64,000 bases of DNA. It comes from an uncultured Clostridia bacterium (GTDB taxonomy: Bacteria > Bacillota > Clostridia > Oscillospirales > Oscillospiraceae). The stretch's first letter is position 1. The number at the start of each line of letters is the position of its first letter. The DNA lies in contig CAMCRV010000001.1 of NCBI GenBank assembly GCA_945877365.1, forward strand, positions 1 through 64,000, read 5' to 3'. The notes below the pieces were generated by a model that did no database searches, was not told the DNA's origin, and saw only the letters and a list, made by a program, of their open reading frames with translations. Shown piece by piece: positions 8,201 through 17,191 of the stretch. Position numbers and translations under genes: made by a program.

Positions 8201-9046
8201 GTGTATCCTCTGGTATTTCAAACGGATTTCGGCCTGGTGGATGGAGCAGTCAGTGCCATGTACGGCGTTGCCTACTGTGTTCATCCGGATCTGAAAATCC
8301 ATGACTTAACCCATGACATTACCCCCTATAACATCTGGGAGGCCAGCTACCGGCTGATTCAGACTCTGGAATACTGGCCGGAGAATACTGTGTTTGTGTC
8401 GGTTGTGGATCCCGGCGTTGGCTCTGACCGCAAGAGTGTTGTTGCCAGAACCAATACCGGCCGCTATATTGTAACGCCGGACAATGGCACCCTTACCCAT
8501 GTGCTGCGGATGGAAGGCATCTGCGAGGTTCGGGAAATTGATGAGCACATCAACCGCCTGCCCCGCTCCGGCGACAGTTATACCTTCCACGGCCGGGATG
8601 TGTATGCCTATACCGGCGCCCGGCTGGCCTCCGGAATCATCGATTTTGAGGGGGTGGGTCCCAAGCTGGATGTGAAAGACCTGAATATTCTGCCCATTGT
8701 GGAGCCTTATCTTGAGGGTAAGGCTGTCCATGGCACCATTGATATTCTGGATGTCCGCTTTGGTTCCCTCTGGACCAATATCCCCAGAGAGCTGTTTCTG
8801 CAAACCGGAATCCAGTATGGCGACCGGGTCAGCATCACCATTGAAAACGAGACCCGTACTGTCTACCGGAACATCATTCTGTTTGCCAGAAGCTTTGCCG
8901 ATGTCTATGTAGGAGAAGCCCTCGCCTATGTGAACAGTCTGGACTGTGTTGCCGTGGCTATCAATCAGGGCAGCTTTGCCAGAGCCTATAACATTGGCAC
9001 GGGAAATTCCTGGAGCATCTGCATCGAGCCATTCAAAGGCTTTTAA
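8201..9046 (+). CDS. SAM hydroxide adenosyltransferase (DUF62/SAM hydrolase)
   Basis: 281 residues. Family features are the early QTDFGLVDGAVSAMYG motif, HDITPYNI, VVDPGVGS and the C-terminal SFADVYVGEALAYVNS. The family splits S-adenosylmethionine with water into adenosine and methionine. The start is GTG at 8201, with AGGAGG eight bases upstream, which gives the normal family length; an upstream ATG in frame lies before the promoter. It is the first gene of an operon with a complete ECF importer, so the importer cargo and this enzyme may share a pathway. Confidence 0.85.
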   Translation: MYPLVFQTDFGLVDGAVSAMYGVAYCVHPDLKIHDLTHDITPYNIWEASYRLIQTLEYWPENTVFVSVVDPGVGSDRKSVVARTNTGRYIVTPDNGTLTHVLRMEGICEVREIDEHINRLPRSGDSYTFHGRDVYAYTGARLASGIIDFEGVGPKLDVKDLNILPIVEPYLEGKAVHGTIDILDVRFGSLWTNIPRELFLQTGIQYGDRVSITIENETRTVYRNIILFARSFADVYVGEALAYVNSLDCVAVAINQGSFARAYNIGTGNSWSICIEPFKGF

Positions 9047-9099
9047 ACCCTGTTTCTTCGGGCGGACGCCCTGGAAAGAATAAAATGGAGGTAATCATC

Positions 9100-9648
9100 A
9101 TGAAAAAGTTTTCCGTGAAATCCATCGTTGCCATCGGCATCGGCGCAGCCCTGTTCTTTGTTCTGGGCCGTTTCGTTGCCATTCCCAGCCCCGTTCCCAA
9201 CACCAACATCTCCGTTCAGTACGGCCTCCTGGCCTTCCTGGCTGTGGTATATGGTCCTGTCGTCGGCGGACTGGTTGGTCTGATCGGTCATGCTCTCATT
9301 GACTTCAGCTATGGCTGGGGTATCTGGTGGAGCTGGGTTATTGCATCCGCAGTTTTCGGCGTTCTGGCAGGCTTTGCCACCAAAGCTCTGAAGCTGGAAG
9401 AGGGCGAGATCGGTAAGACTGGCCTGATCAAGTTTAACCTGATCCAGGTGGTCTCCCATCTGATCTGCTGGGGCGTTGTCGCACCCGTGCTGGATATCCT
9501 GATTTATAACGAGCCTCTGGACAAGCTGTTTGCTCAGGGCCTTGTTGCCGGTGTTTCCAATGCCGTTACCACCGCTATTGTGGGCTCTCTGCTGTGTGTT
9601 GCATACGCCGCTACCAAGGTAAAAGCCGGAAGCCTGACGAAGGAATAA
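9100..9648 (+). CDS. ECF transporter S component (UPF0397 type)
   Basis: 182 residues, five to six hydrophobic segments. It resembles the UPF0397 membrane proteins, including the AALFFVLGRFVAIPSPVPN loop and a conserved GLIGHALIDF segment. These act as the substrate-binding S subunit of energy-coupling-factor importers. Related loci have been annotated as methionine-regulated (MtsA); that is a prediction, and the real ligand here could be methionine, a nucleoside or something else. The start is the ATG at 9100 with GGAGGT, rather than the ATG inside that site at 9085. Dedicated ATPase and T genes follow. Confidence 0.8.
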   Translation: MKKFSVKSIVAIGIGAALFFVLGRFVAIPSPVPNTNISVQYGLLAFLAVVYGPVVGGLVGLIGHALIDFSYGWGIWWSWVIASAVFGVLAGFATKALKLEEGEIGKTGLIKFNLIQVVSHLICWGVVAPVLDILIYNEPLDKLFAQGLVAGVSNAVTTAIVGSLLCVAYAATKVKAGSLTKE

Positions 9649-9663
9649 TACCCAATTCTCTGC

Positions 9664-9688
9664 AAAGGCAGGCTCATAGCCTGCCTTT
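9664..9688 (+). other. Intercistronic stem-loop between S and ATPase genes
   Basis: A perfect 10-bp stem (AAAGGCAGGC/GCCTGCCTTT) with a 5-base loop lies 20 bases before the GTG of the ATPase gene. The U tract is poor, so it looks more like an attenuator or an mRNA-stabilising hairpin that would keep the S component in excess over the ATPase than a full terminator. Confidence 0.5.
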
Positions 9689-9707
9689 GTCTGTTAGGAG
9701 GTTTCCC

Positions 9708-11417
9708 GTGGAAAATGACATCGTGATTTCATTTGAGGATTTCGGCTTTCAGTACACAGCTCAGGCCGAGCCTACGCTCCATAATATCAATCTGACTATC
9801 CGCCGGGGAGAAAAGGTTTTGATTGCAGGTCCCTCCGGATGCGGAAAATCCACGCTGGCTCACTGCATCAACGGTCTGATTCCCAACTCCTACCCGGGAA
9901 AAGCCACCGGAAAACTGACCATCGGCGGCAAGGATGCCCTCAAGCTGGATCTGTTTGGTCTGTCAAAGATGGTAGGCACCGTATTGCAGGATTCTGATGG
10001 GCAATTTATTGGACTGACGGTTGCCGAGGATATTGCTTTTGCACTGGAAAATGACTGTATTCCCACGCAGGAGCTTCATGAGGAAGTAAAGCGCATTGCA
10101 AAACTGGTGGATGTGGAAGCCGTTCTGCACCACGCACCCCATGAGATTTCCGGCGGTCAGAAGCAGCGGGTTGGACTGGGCGGCGTAATGGTCAATGAAG
10201 TGGATATTTTGCTCTTTGATGAACCCCTGGCCAACCTGGATCCTGCCACCGGAAAGGCTGCTATTGCCCTGATTGACGATATCCAGAAGCGTACCGGATG
10301 CGCCGTTATCATCATAGAGCATCGTCTGGAGGATGTTCTCTACCGCCCGGTGGATCGGGTGGTTGTGATGGGAGACGGGCGTATCCTGTATGACGGAGAT
10401 CCTGACACCATGCTCTGCACAGACCTTTTACAGCGCAGCGGAATCCGGGAGCCGCTGTATGTGACGGCACTGAAATATGCCGGCGTTACCATCACCCGGG
10501 AAATGCGCCCGTCCTACCTCCCGGAACTGGTGCTTTCCGAGGAACAGAAACTGCAGGTGCGCAGTTGGTTCTCTGCCCAGCCACAGCCGGAAAACACAGT
10601 CTCTCAGGAGGTTCTGCTGGAGGCAAAAGATCTGGACTTTACCTATGAGGGCGGTCATCATGCCCTTCGCGGGATATCGGCATCCATTCATAGGGGTGAG
10701 ATGCTCAGCATTGTCGGCACCAACGGCGCCGGAAAATCCACCTTCTCCAAGGTGGTCTGCGGCTTTGAAAAGGCACAGAAGGGCAGTCTGACCATGGGAG
10801 GAATTGACCTGAACACCCTGAGCATCAAAGAACGAGCCGACCACATCGGCTATGTGATGCAAAATCCCAACCAGATGATTTCCAAAACTCAGATTTTTGA
10901 CGAGGTGGCGCTGGGACTGCGCAACCGTGGTGTCAGTGAGGAGGAAATCCGCCCAAGGGTGGAGGAAACTCTGAAAATCTGCGGTCTGTATCCCTTCCGG
11001 AACTGGCCGGTTTCCGCCCTGAGCTATGGACAGAAGAAACGCGTTACCATCGCATCCATTCTGGTGCTGCGGCCTGAGATCATCCTTCTGGACGAGCCCA
11101 CAGCCGGCCAGGATCTGAAGCACTATACGGAAATTATGGACTTTCTCTCCCAGCTGAACCGGCAGGGAGTTACTGTGGTTTTGATCACCCACGATATGCA
11201 TCTGATGCTGGAATATACACCCAGGGCAATCGTATTCAATGCCGGAAAGGTCATCGCCGATAAGTCCGCTGCTGAGGTTCTCAACAGTCCGGAGATTGTG
11301 GAGGCAGCCCATCTGAAGGAGACATCCCTTTACCACCTTTCCATGGCCTGCGGCATCGAAAGTGCAGAAGAATTCACCCGGCGGTTCATCGCCCGGGATC
11401 GGGAGGTACGGAAATGA
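9708..11417 (+). CDS. ECF transporter duplicated ATPase component
   Basis: 569 residues with two complete ABC domains in one chain. The first has Walker A GPSGCGKST (about residue 45), signature ISGGQKQR and LLFDEPLANLD. The second has GTNGAGKST, LSYGQKKR and ILLDEPTAGQD. Fused EcfA-EcfA' proteins power dedicated ECF importers. The start is GTG at 9708 behind GGAGG. The stop overlaps the ATG of the T component (ATGA), indicating translational coupling. It is distinct from the separate ecfA1/ecfA2 pair at 54.8-56.6 kb. Confidence 0.88.
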   Translation: MENDIVISFEDFGFQYTAQAEPTLHNINLTIRRGEKVLIAGPSGCGKSTLAHCINGLIPNSYPGKATGKLTIGGKDALKLDLFGLSKMVGTVLQDSDGQFIGLTVAEDIAFALENDCIPTQELHEEVKRIAKLVDVEAVLHHAPHEISGGQKQRVGLGGVMVNEVDILLFDEPLANLDPATGKAAIALIDDIQKRTGCAVIIIEHRLEDVLYRPVDRVVVMGDGRILYDGDPDTMLCTDLLQRSGIREPLYVTALKYAGVTITREMRPSYLPELVLSEEQKLQVRSWFSAQPQPENTVSQEVLLEAKDLDFTYEGGHHALRGISASIHRGEMLSIVGTNGAGKSTFSKVVCGFEKAQKGSLTMGGIDLNTLSIKERADHIGYVMQNPNQMISKTQIFDEVALGLRNRGVSEEEIRPRVEETLKICGLYPFRNWPVSALSYGQKKRVTIASILVLRPEIILLDEPTAGQDLKHYTEIMDFLSQLNRQGVTVVLITHDMHLMLEYTPRAIVFNAGKVIADKSAAEVLNSPEIVEAAHLKETSLYHLSMACGIESAEEFTRRFIARDREVRK

Positions 11418-12241
11418 TCAATCTGTTTAATTACATTGACCGTCTCTCCCCTATTCACCGTCTTACCGGTGCCTCCAAGCTGGTCTGCCTTGTGGCATGG
11501 AGCATCGCCGCCATGACCAGCTTCTATACGCCGCTGCTGGTGGCGCTGACCATTGCATCCTTTGCCCTGTTCCGGCTGGCAAGACTTCGGGTCAAGGACA
11601 TTTCCTTTATGCTGGGAATGATGGTGGTTTATATCCTGATGAATAATCTGCTGATTTTTCTGTTCAGCCCGGGGCACGGCGCGCAGATTTACGGAACGCA
11701 AACCGTTCTGTTCAAAATCGCCGGCCCCTACACAGTCACGGCAGAGCAGCTCTTTTACCATCTGAATGTCATTTTGAAAAATGCCTGTACGGTTCCCATT
11801 GTGCTGCTGTTTGTATGCACCACCAATCCTTCCGAGTTCGCGGCATCCCTGAACCGGATTGGTGTCAGCTACCGCATCAGCTATGCGGTAGCTCTGGCTC
11901 TTCGGTACATTCCGGATATTCAGCGGGAGTATCACGACATCGCTCTGGCGCAGCAGGCCAGAGGTACGGAAATGAGCAGCAAGGCCAGTCTGGTTCACCG
12001 GCTGAAGGCTGCCAGCGCTATCCTGATCCCTCTGATTCTGTCCTCCATGGAACGAATTGAGACCATCTCCAATGCCATGGAGCTTCGGGGCTTCGGAAAG
12101 AAGGACAAGCGCAGCTGGTACTCTGCCCGTAAGTTCAGCGCTATGGACTTCCTGGCAATGGGGGTCTGTATTTTGTTGGTTCTGGTCTCGCTGGGCTTAA
12201 CCATGGCAAATGGAAGCCGCTACTACAACCCCTTTATCTAA
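11414..12241 (+). CDS. ECF transporter T component
   Basis: 275 residues with about five to six membrane spans. The coupling helices carry the family's paired Arg-Gly motifs: QQARGTEM (about residue 180) and MELRGFGKKD (about 222), which contact the two ATPase domains. With the two upstream genes it makes a complete, self-contained importer. It overlaps the ATPase gene by four bases. Confidence 0.87.
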   Translation: MINLFNYIDRLSPIHRLTGASKLVCLVAWSIAAMTSFYTPLLVALTIASFALFRLARLRVKDISFMLGMMVVYILMNNLLIFLFSPGHGAQIYGTQTVLFKIAGPYTVTAEQLFYHLNVILKNACTVPIVLLFVCTTNPSEFAASLNRIGVSYRISYAVALALRYIPDIQREYHDIALAQQARGTEMSSKASLVHRLKAASAILIPLILSSMERIETISNAMELRGFGKKDKRSWYSARKFSAMDFLAMGVCILLVLVSLGLTMANGSRYYNPFI

Positions 12242-12252
12242 GGAGAACAAAC

Positions 12253-13089
12253 TTGAAGCGGTTTAACAAGGTTTATCTGGAGATATCCAATATCTGCAAC
12301 CTGAAGTGTGCTTTCTGCCCCGGGACAAAGCGGCAGCCCCACGCCATGACAGAAGAAGCGTTTTCTTTCCTGCTGGAGCGGATAAAGCCCTATACGGATT
12401 ATGTGTATTTTCACCTGATGGGGGAACCGCTGTGCCATCCCCTGCTGGAACGGTTTTTACAGCTGGCCAATCAAAATGGACTGCGGGTGATCCTGACCAC
12501 CAATGGAACGCTGCTGGGTAAAAGCCAGCAGATGCTTCTGGATGCTCCGGGACTTCATAAAATCAACATTTCGCTCCATGCCTTTGAAGCCAACGATCTG
12601 CGGGTTCCCTTCGCAGAATATCTGGATGGATGTCTGCAATTTGGACAGGCTGCTGCCGGAAAAAAACTGGTGGTTTACCGTCTGTGGAACCGGGGCGGCG
12701 CGGATGAGCGAAATCAGCAGATTCTGGCTTCGCTCCACCTTGCTTTCCCGGGGGATTGGGCTTCTGTCCGGCAGGGCTACAGGCTGGCAGACAGGGTTTA
12801 TCTGGAATTCGGAGACAAGTTTGAATGGCCGGACTTGTCTGCCGACGAGGGAGATGAGCGGGTCTTCTGCTACGGACTGCGGGATCAGATCGGTATTCTG
12901 TGTGATGGGACAGTCGTTCCCTGCTGCCTGGATCATGAGGGAGATCTGGCGCTGGGCAACCTGTTTCGGGAAGATTTGGAGCAGATTCTCAATTCCCCAC
13001 GGGCTGTTGCCATTTACAACGGCTTTCAACGCCGAAAGGCCCCGGAGGAGCTGTGCCGAAAATGCGGCTATGCAAGACGATTTCAATAA
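12253..13089 (+). CDS. Radical SAM protein with SPASM-like C-terminus
   Basis: 278 residues. C15, C19 and C22 (CNLKCAFC) form the radical SAM CxxxCxxC cluster site, and GEPL and TTNGT are usual family strands. Late cysteines (CDGTVVPCC, then CRKCGYARR at the C-terminus) suggest an auxiliary Fe-S cluster as in SPASM proteins. The start is TTG behind AGGAG, 11 bases after the ECF T gene, so it is very likely in the same operon. It consumes SAM and may relate to the SAM hydrolase upstream, but the substrate is unknown. Confidence 0.75.
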   Translation: MKRFNKVYLEISNICNLKCAFCPGTKRQPHAMTEEAFSFLLERIKPYTDYVYFHLMGEPLCHPLLERFLQLANQNGLRVILTTNGTLLGKSQQMLLDAPGLHKINISLHAFEANDLRVPFAEYLDGCLQFGQAAAGKKLVVYRLWNRGGADERNQQILASLHLAFPGDWASVRQGYRLADRVYLEFGDKFEWPDLSADEGDERVFCYGLRDQIGILCDGTVVPCCLDHEGDLALGNLFREDLEQILNSPRAVAIYNGFQRRKAPEELCRKCGYARRFQ

Positions 13090-13107
13090 AGTGGTTTGGA
13101 GAATGCT

Positions 13108-13752
13108 ATGACACAAAAAACGATTCTGTTTGATTTGGATGGCACCTTGACGGATTCCGGCGAGGGAATTATGAATTGTGCTGCTCTGGCGCTGGAGCAT
13201 TTCCATATCCCGGTCCCCAGCCGGGAGGAAATGCGGGTTTTTGTAGGCCCTCCCCTGGCCAGTACATTCCGATCCTTTGGTATCCCTGAGGAAAAGATTC
13301 CCGAAGCGGTAAAGGTCTTTCGCAGCCGGTATACCCCTGTTGGTATCTTTGAAAACACCCCGTATCCCGGCATCCGCAATCTTCTGGAGACGCTGAATCG
13401 GCAGGGGCATAAACTGTTTGTGGCGACCTCCAAGCCGGAGGAGATGGCAATCACAGTTCTGCGCCACTTTGATCTGGAGAAGTTCTTCACCGGAATCTGC
13501 GGAGCCGCCATGGATGAAAGCAGAACCAACAAGGAAGAAGTCATTGCCTATCTGCTGGAAAAGAACGGGACTGCTGACAATATGCTGATGATTGGCGACA
13601 CCGTGTTTGATGTGCTGGGTGCAGCCTCCCACGGGATTCCGACTATTGGGGTCTCCTGGGGCTATGGCGACCCGGAGGAAATGCGTAAGGCCGGGGCAAA
13701 AGCAGTTGTGTCTAATATGGAAGAATTATTGAGCATTATTGAAAAAGAGTAA
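13108..13752 (+). CDS. HAD hydrolase, phosphoglycolate-phosphatase-like
   Basis: 214 residues. FDLDGTLTDSGEG gives the nucleophile and the acid-base Asp, VATSKPEEMA the second motif, and MIGDTVFDVLGAASHGI the metal site, with a helical cap of the Gph/YfnB kind. The start is the ATG at 13108 behind GGAG; a TTG at 13096 overlaps that site. It is the last gene of the ECF/radical SAM run and is followed by a terminator. Confidence 0.8.
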   Translation: MTQKTILFDLDGTLTDSGEGIMNCAALALEHFHIPVPSREEMRVFVGPPLASTFRSFGIPEEKIPEAVKVFRSRYTPVGIFENTPYPGIRNLLETLNRQGHKLFVATSKPEEMAITVLRHFDLEKFFTGICGAAMDESRTNKEEVIAYLLEKNGTADNMLMIGDTVFDVLGAASHGIPTIGVSWGYGDPEEMRKAGAKAVVSNMEELLSIIEKE

Positions 13753-13755
13753 AAG

Positions 13756-13802
13756 ATACCGCCAGACAGCAGATGACTGACCTGCTTCTGGCGGTATTTT
13801 TT
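13756..13802 (+). terminator. Intrinsic terminator, end of ECF/HAD operon
   Basis: Stem ATACCGCCAG/CTGGCGGTAT with a 22-base loop followed by six T. It separates the HAD gene from convergent pyk. Confidence 0.75.
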
Positions 13803-13811
13803 CGCAACGAA

Positions 13812-15224
13812 TCAGATGGTTTCGATCTTAATTGTGTTGGTGTTGCCGGTGCGCCCATTGATGGGGCCGCCGGTGAGAACCACATTGTCCCCCGGGTTCA
13901 GACTCAGGGCGGTTCTGGCGCTCTGCTTTGCGAAATGGAACATCACATCCATGGAGCTGACCTGCTCGGCAAGAACCGGCGTAACGCCCCAGCTCATGCC
14001 CAACTTCCGCCAGACATTTTTGTCCGTGGTCATGCCAACAATATCCACCGGGCAGCGGAACCGGCTGACCATACGGGCTGTTTTCCCGGAAACAGAGCAC
14101 ACCACGATTCCCTTGGCGTCCACATCCATGGCCATGGAGCAGGTTGCGTGGGAGATGGCATCCATGGTATTGCGAATCCGGAACTCATACTGGTGAAAAC
14201 GCTTGCGATAGTTGATCTGCTGCTCGGTGTACTCACAAATCTGCGCCATGTTTTTTACAGATTCCACAGGATACCGGCCGGCAGCAGACTCCCCGGAGAG
14301 CATCACAGCGGAGGTTCCATCATAGACGGCATTTGCCACATCGGAGATCTCCGCACGGGTGGGACGGGGATTCTGAATCATGGATTCCAGCATTTCCGTT
14401 GCCGTGATGACACGGACGCCCAGAACACGGCATTTGCTGATCAGTTCCTTCTGTACAGAGGGAACCTCCACAAAGGGAATCTCCACGCCCAGATCGCCCC
14501 GGGCAATCATAATGCCTTCTGTATGGGCGCAGATTTCCTCCACATTGTCAACACCGGCGCGGTTTTCGATTTTCGCAATCACTCCAATGTTCTGACCGCC
14601 GTGTTCGTTCAAAAAATTGCGGATATCCAAGGCATCCTGAGCCGTGGACACAAATGAGGCGGCAACAAAATCTACGCCGTTTTCGATACCGAAAAGCAGA
14701 TCTGCCTTATCCTGTTCCGAAAGGTACGGGCCGGACATGACTTTGTTGGGAAAGGACATACTCTTCCGGTCGCTGAGGACACCGCCCACAACCGTCCGGC
14801 ATACTGCGTTGCAGCCCTCCAGCTTTTCTACCTCGAAAATCACCATGCCGTTATTCACCAGAATCCGGTCGCCAACAGACAGATCGTTGATCAGGCCCTT
14901 GTAATTTACAGAAACCCGGGTGGCATCTCCCGAAACCTCCTCCGTGGTAAAAGTGAAGATATCCCCGGTCTTTACCTCTACCTTTCCGGTTTCAAAGGTT
15001 TTGATTCGATATTCCGGGCCCTTGGTATCCAGCAGTATGGCAACAGGAAGATTCAGCTTTTCCCGAACCTTTTTCACAAGCTCCAGCTTTTTCTTCTGTT
15101 CCTCATGGGTGCCATGGGAGAAATTCAGGCGAGCTACATTCATGCCGGCCAGACACATCCGGGTCAGGGTTTCCTCATCCTGACAGGCGGGGCCAATGGT
15201 GCAGATAATTTTTGTTTTGCGCAT
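13812..15224 (-). CDS. pyk: Pyruvate kinase
   Basis: 470 residues. It starts MRKTKIICTIGPA and carries LNFSHG, the active-site KIENRAGVDN, the MIARGDLGVEIP block and TATEMLESM. It makes pyruvate and ATP from phosphoenolpyruvate in glycolysis. The length is that of the basic A/B/C-domain enzyme, without the extra C-terminal phosphohistidine domain some clostridial and bacillar enzymes have. The start is the ATG at 15224; an in-frame TTG at 15233 lies almost on top of the GGAGG. It has its own promoter and is convergent with the HAD gene. Confidence 0.95.
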   Translation of the reverse strand: MRKTKIICTIGPACQDEETLTRMCLAGMNVARLNFSHGTHEEQKKKLELVKKVREKLNLPVAILLDTKGPEYRIKTFETGKVEVKTGDIFTFTTEEVSGDATRVSVNYKGLINDLSVGDRILVNNGMVIFEVEKLEGCNAVCRTVVGGVLSDRKSMSFPNKVMSGPYLSEQDKADLLFGIENGVDFVAASFVSTAQDALDIRNFLNEHGGQNIGVIAKIENRAGVDNVEEICAHTEGIMIARGDLGVEIPFVEVPSVQKELISKCRVLGVRVITATEMLESMIQNPRPTRAEISDVANAVYDGTSAVMLSGESAAGRYPVESVKNMAQICEYTEQQINYRKRFHQYEFRIRNTMDAISHATCSMAMDVDAKGIVVCSVSGKTARMVSRFRCPVDIVGMTTDKNVWRKLGMSWGVTPVLAEQVSSMDVMFHFAKQSARTALSLNPGDNVVLTGGPINGRTGNTNTIKIETI

Positions 15225-15249
15225 TTGTATCAAATCCTCCTTTTCGGAT

Positions 15250-15278
15250 ATCTTACCATACCGATATCAGACCGTCAA
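15250..15278 (-). promoter_or_regulatory. Promoter of pyk
   Basis: Minus strand TTGACG (15273-15278), 17 bases, TAAGAT (15250-15255). The -35 box lies within 10 bases of the asnB stop codon. Confidence 0.75.
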
Positions 15279-15287
15279 CTGAAACGG

Positions 15288-17093
15288 TTAAAAAAGAAAT
15301 CCTACATTGTATGTTTGCAGCCAGAACTCCAGCTGCAGGAAGAATGCCATGGTTTGGGGTTTTCCCATCAGCTGTCCATACCATGGCCAGCTGGATTCCT
15401 GACTCAAATATTTTTGCAGGGCATCCCGGCGCACCATGTGAAATAGTTTTGCATTTTTCTCTGCGAGCAAAGCATCCATTCGGCTGCTGATCAGGCGGCT
15501 GTATTCCGGGTCCCAGGTTTTGGGATAGGGACTTTTCTTTCGCATACGGATACGCTCCGGAAGTATACCATGGACGGCCTCCCGCAGTAATCCCTTTTCC
15601 CTGCCCTGATAGTCTTTATACTCCCATGGAATTCCGTACAGGTATTCGGCAATCCGGCGGTCGCAGAAGGGAACTCTCACCTCCAAACCGGAGTACATAC
15701 TCATTCTGTCCTTGCGATCCAGCAAAGTCTGCATGAACCAGCGGAAATTCAGATTCATCATTTCCTTCATGCGGCGCTCCAACGGATCAGTTCCCGGAAG
15801 GATATCACTGTTTTTGCAGGTGTCTGCATAGGCATCCTTCACCAGTGTGATCCCCTCTGATTGCAGCTCTGGCATCAGAAGGCGGCATCTGTCTGTGGTG
15901 TTTTGTGCCCAGGGGAATCCCTCCACTGCCCGAACCTCCGGATCCCGGTACCAGGGATATCCCCCGAATATTTCATCTGCACATTCCCCGGACAGGGCAA
16001 CCTTGCAGGTTTTTCGGATCTCCCGGCAGAAGGCCAGCAGGGAAAAATCCACATCTGCCATACCCGGCAGATCTCTGGCAACGGTGGCATCCTCCAGGGT
16101 ATCCACCAGATTCTCCGGAGTGAGCGTAGTTTGATGGTGGTTCGCGTGCAGAAAATCCACCATATTTTGTATATAGCTTTCATCGGAATTCGGTTGGAAT
16201 TTGGTAGGAGAGAAATACAGCTCATTGTTCTGGTAGCCAACAGAGAAGGTGTGAAGAGGCTCCTTCTGATGGGATGCACAGACTGCGCTGATAATGCTGG
16301 AATCCAGTCCGCCGGAGAGAAATGTACCGATAGGTACATCTGAAACCATCTGCCGGCGAATGGCATCTGTGACCAGATATCGAACCTGTTCCGCAGTTTC
16401 TGCAAAGGATTCTCTGTGTTCTCTGTCGGTCAAATGCCAGTAACGCTCCGGCATCCAGCGACCCTTTTCCCAAATCCCACACCAGCCCGGCTCCAATTCC
16501 TGTATACCATGGAATACACCGGAACCGGGAAGACGCCCCGGCCCCAGCATAACCAGCTGTCCGACACCTGAAGCATCCAGTTGCGCAGGTACCCCGTAGG
16601 CAAGAATGGTTTTGATTTCAGAGGCAAACAGCAATCCGTTCTGATACCTGCAGAAGAAAAGCGGCTTCACGCCCATGGTGTCCCGCGCAAGGAACAGACG
16701 CTGTGCAGCTTCTTCCCAGACGGCAAAGGCAAAAATACCATTCAGCTTATCCAGACAGCTTTTTCCCCACTGGGCATAGCTGTGGAGCAGTACCTCTGTA
16801 TCAGAATGGCTCCGAAAACGGTGTCCCAGATTTTGCAGATCGCGACGAAGCTCATCTGTGTTATAAAGCTCTCCATTGTAAACAAGAACATAGTGATCTC
16901 CTGCCCAGTTCAGCTCCATGGGCTGCCCCCCGCCCTGTAGATCCACAATAGCCAAGCGCCTGTGCAGCAGGCAGCAGTCGCCTTTCTGATAGATTCCCTC
17001 CCCATCCGGCCCACGGCGCTCCATGGTTTTCAGCATTTTTTTCCTGACTTCCTCACCAACCGGCAAATTCAGCACACCACAAATGGCACACAT
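15288..17093 (-). CDS. asnB: Asparagine synthase, glutamine-hydrolysing
   Basis: 601 residues. The N-terminal glutaminase domain begins MCAICGVLN with C2 as the nucleophile and includes RRGPDGEG and YNGELYN. The synthetase half has the PP-loop SGGLDSSIISA and SGECADEIFGGYPWY. It makes asparagine from aspartate using glutamine nitrogen. The start has a good GGGAGGGA site. It is a single gene transcribed toward pyk, and it duplicates in function the ammonia-dependent asnA at 4.5 kb. Confidence 0.93.
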   Translation of the reverse strand: MCAICGVLNLPVGEEVRKKMLKTMERRGPDGEGIYQKGDCCLLHRRLAIVDLQGGGQPMELNWAGDHYVLVYNGELYNTDELRRDLQNLGHRFRSHSDTEVLLHSYAQWGKSCLDKLNGIFAFAVWEEAAQRLFLARDTMGVKPLFFCRYQNGLLFASEIKTILAYGVPAQLDASGVGQLVMLGPGRLPGSGVFHGIQELEPGWCGIWEKGRWMPERYWHLTDREHRESFAETAEQVRYLVTDAIRRQMVSDVPIGTFLSGGLDSSIISAVCASHQKEPLHTFSVGYQNNELYFSPTKFQPNSDESYIQNMVDFLHANHHQTTLTPENLVDTLEDATVARDLPGMADVDFSLLAFCREIRKTCKVALSGECADEIFGGYPWYRDPEVRAVEGFPWAQNTTDRCRLLMPELQSEGITLVKDAYADTCKNSDILPGTDPLERRMKEMMNLNFRWFMQTLLDRKDRMSMYSGLEVRVPFCDRRIAEYLYGIPWEYKDYQGREKGLLREAVHGILPERIRMRKKSPYPKTWDPEYSRLISSRMDALLAEKNAKLFHMVRRDALQKYLSQESSWPWYGQLMGKPQTMAFFLQLEFWLQTYNVGFLF

Positions 17094-17191
17094 GAACCAT
17101 CCCTCCCCTTCTACTCCCCTATTCTATGCAAATTCCGGGATATTGTGAATGATTCCTGAAAAAAGAGGTAAACTAGCTTCGGTGATGTAGA

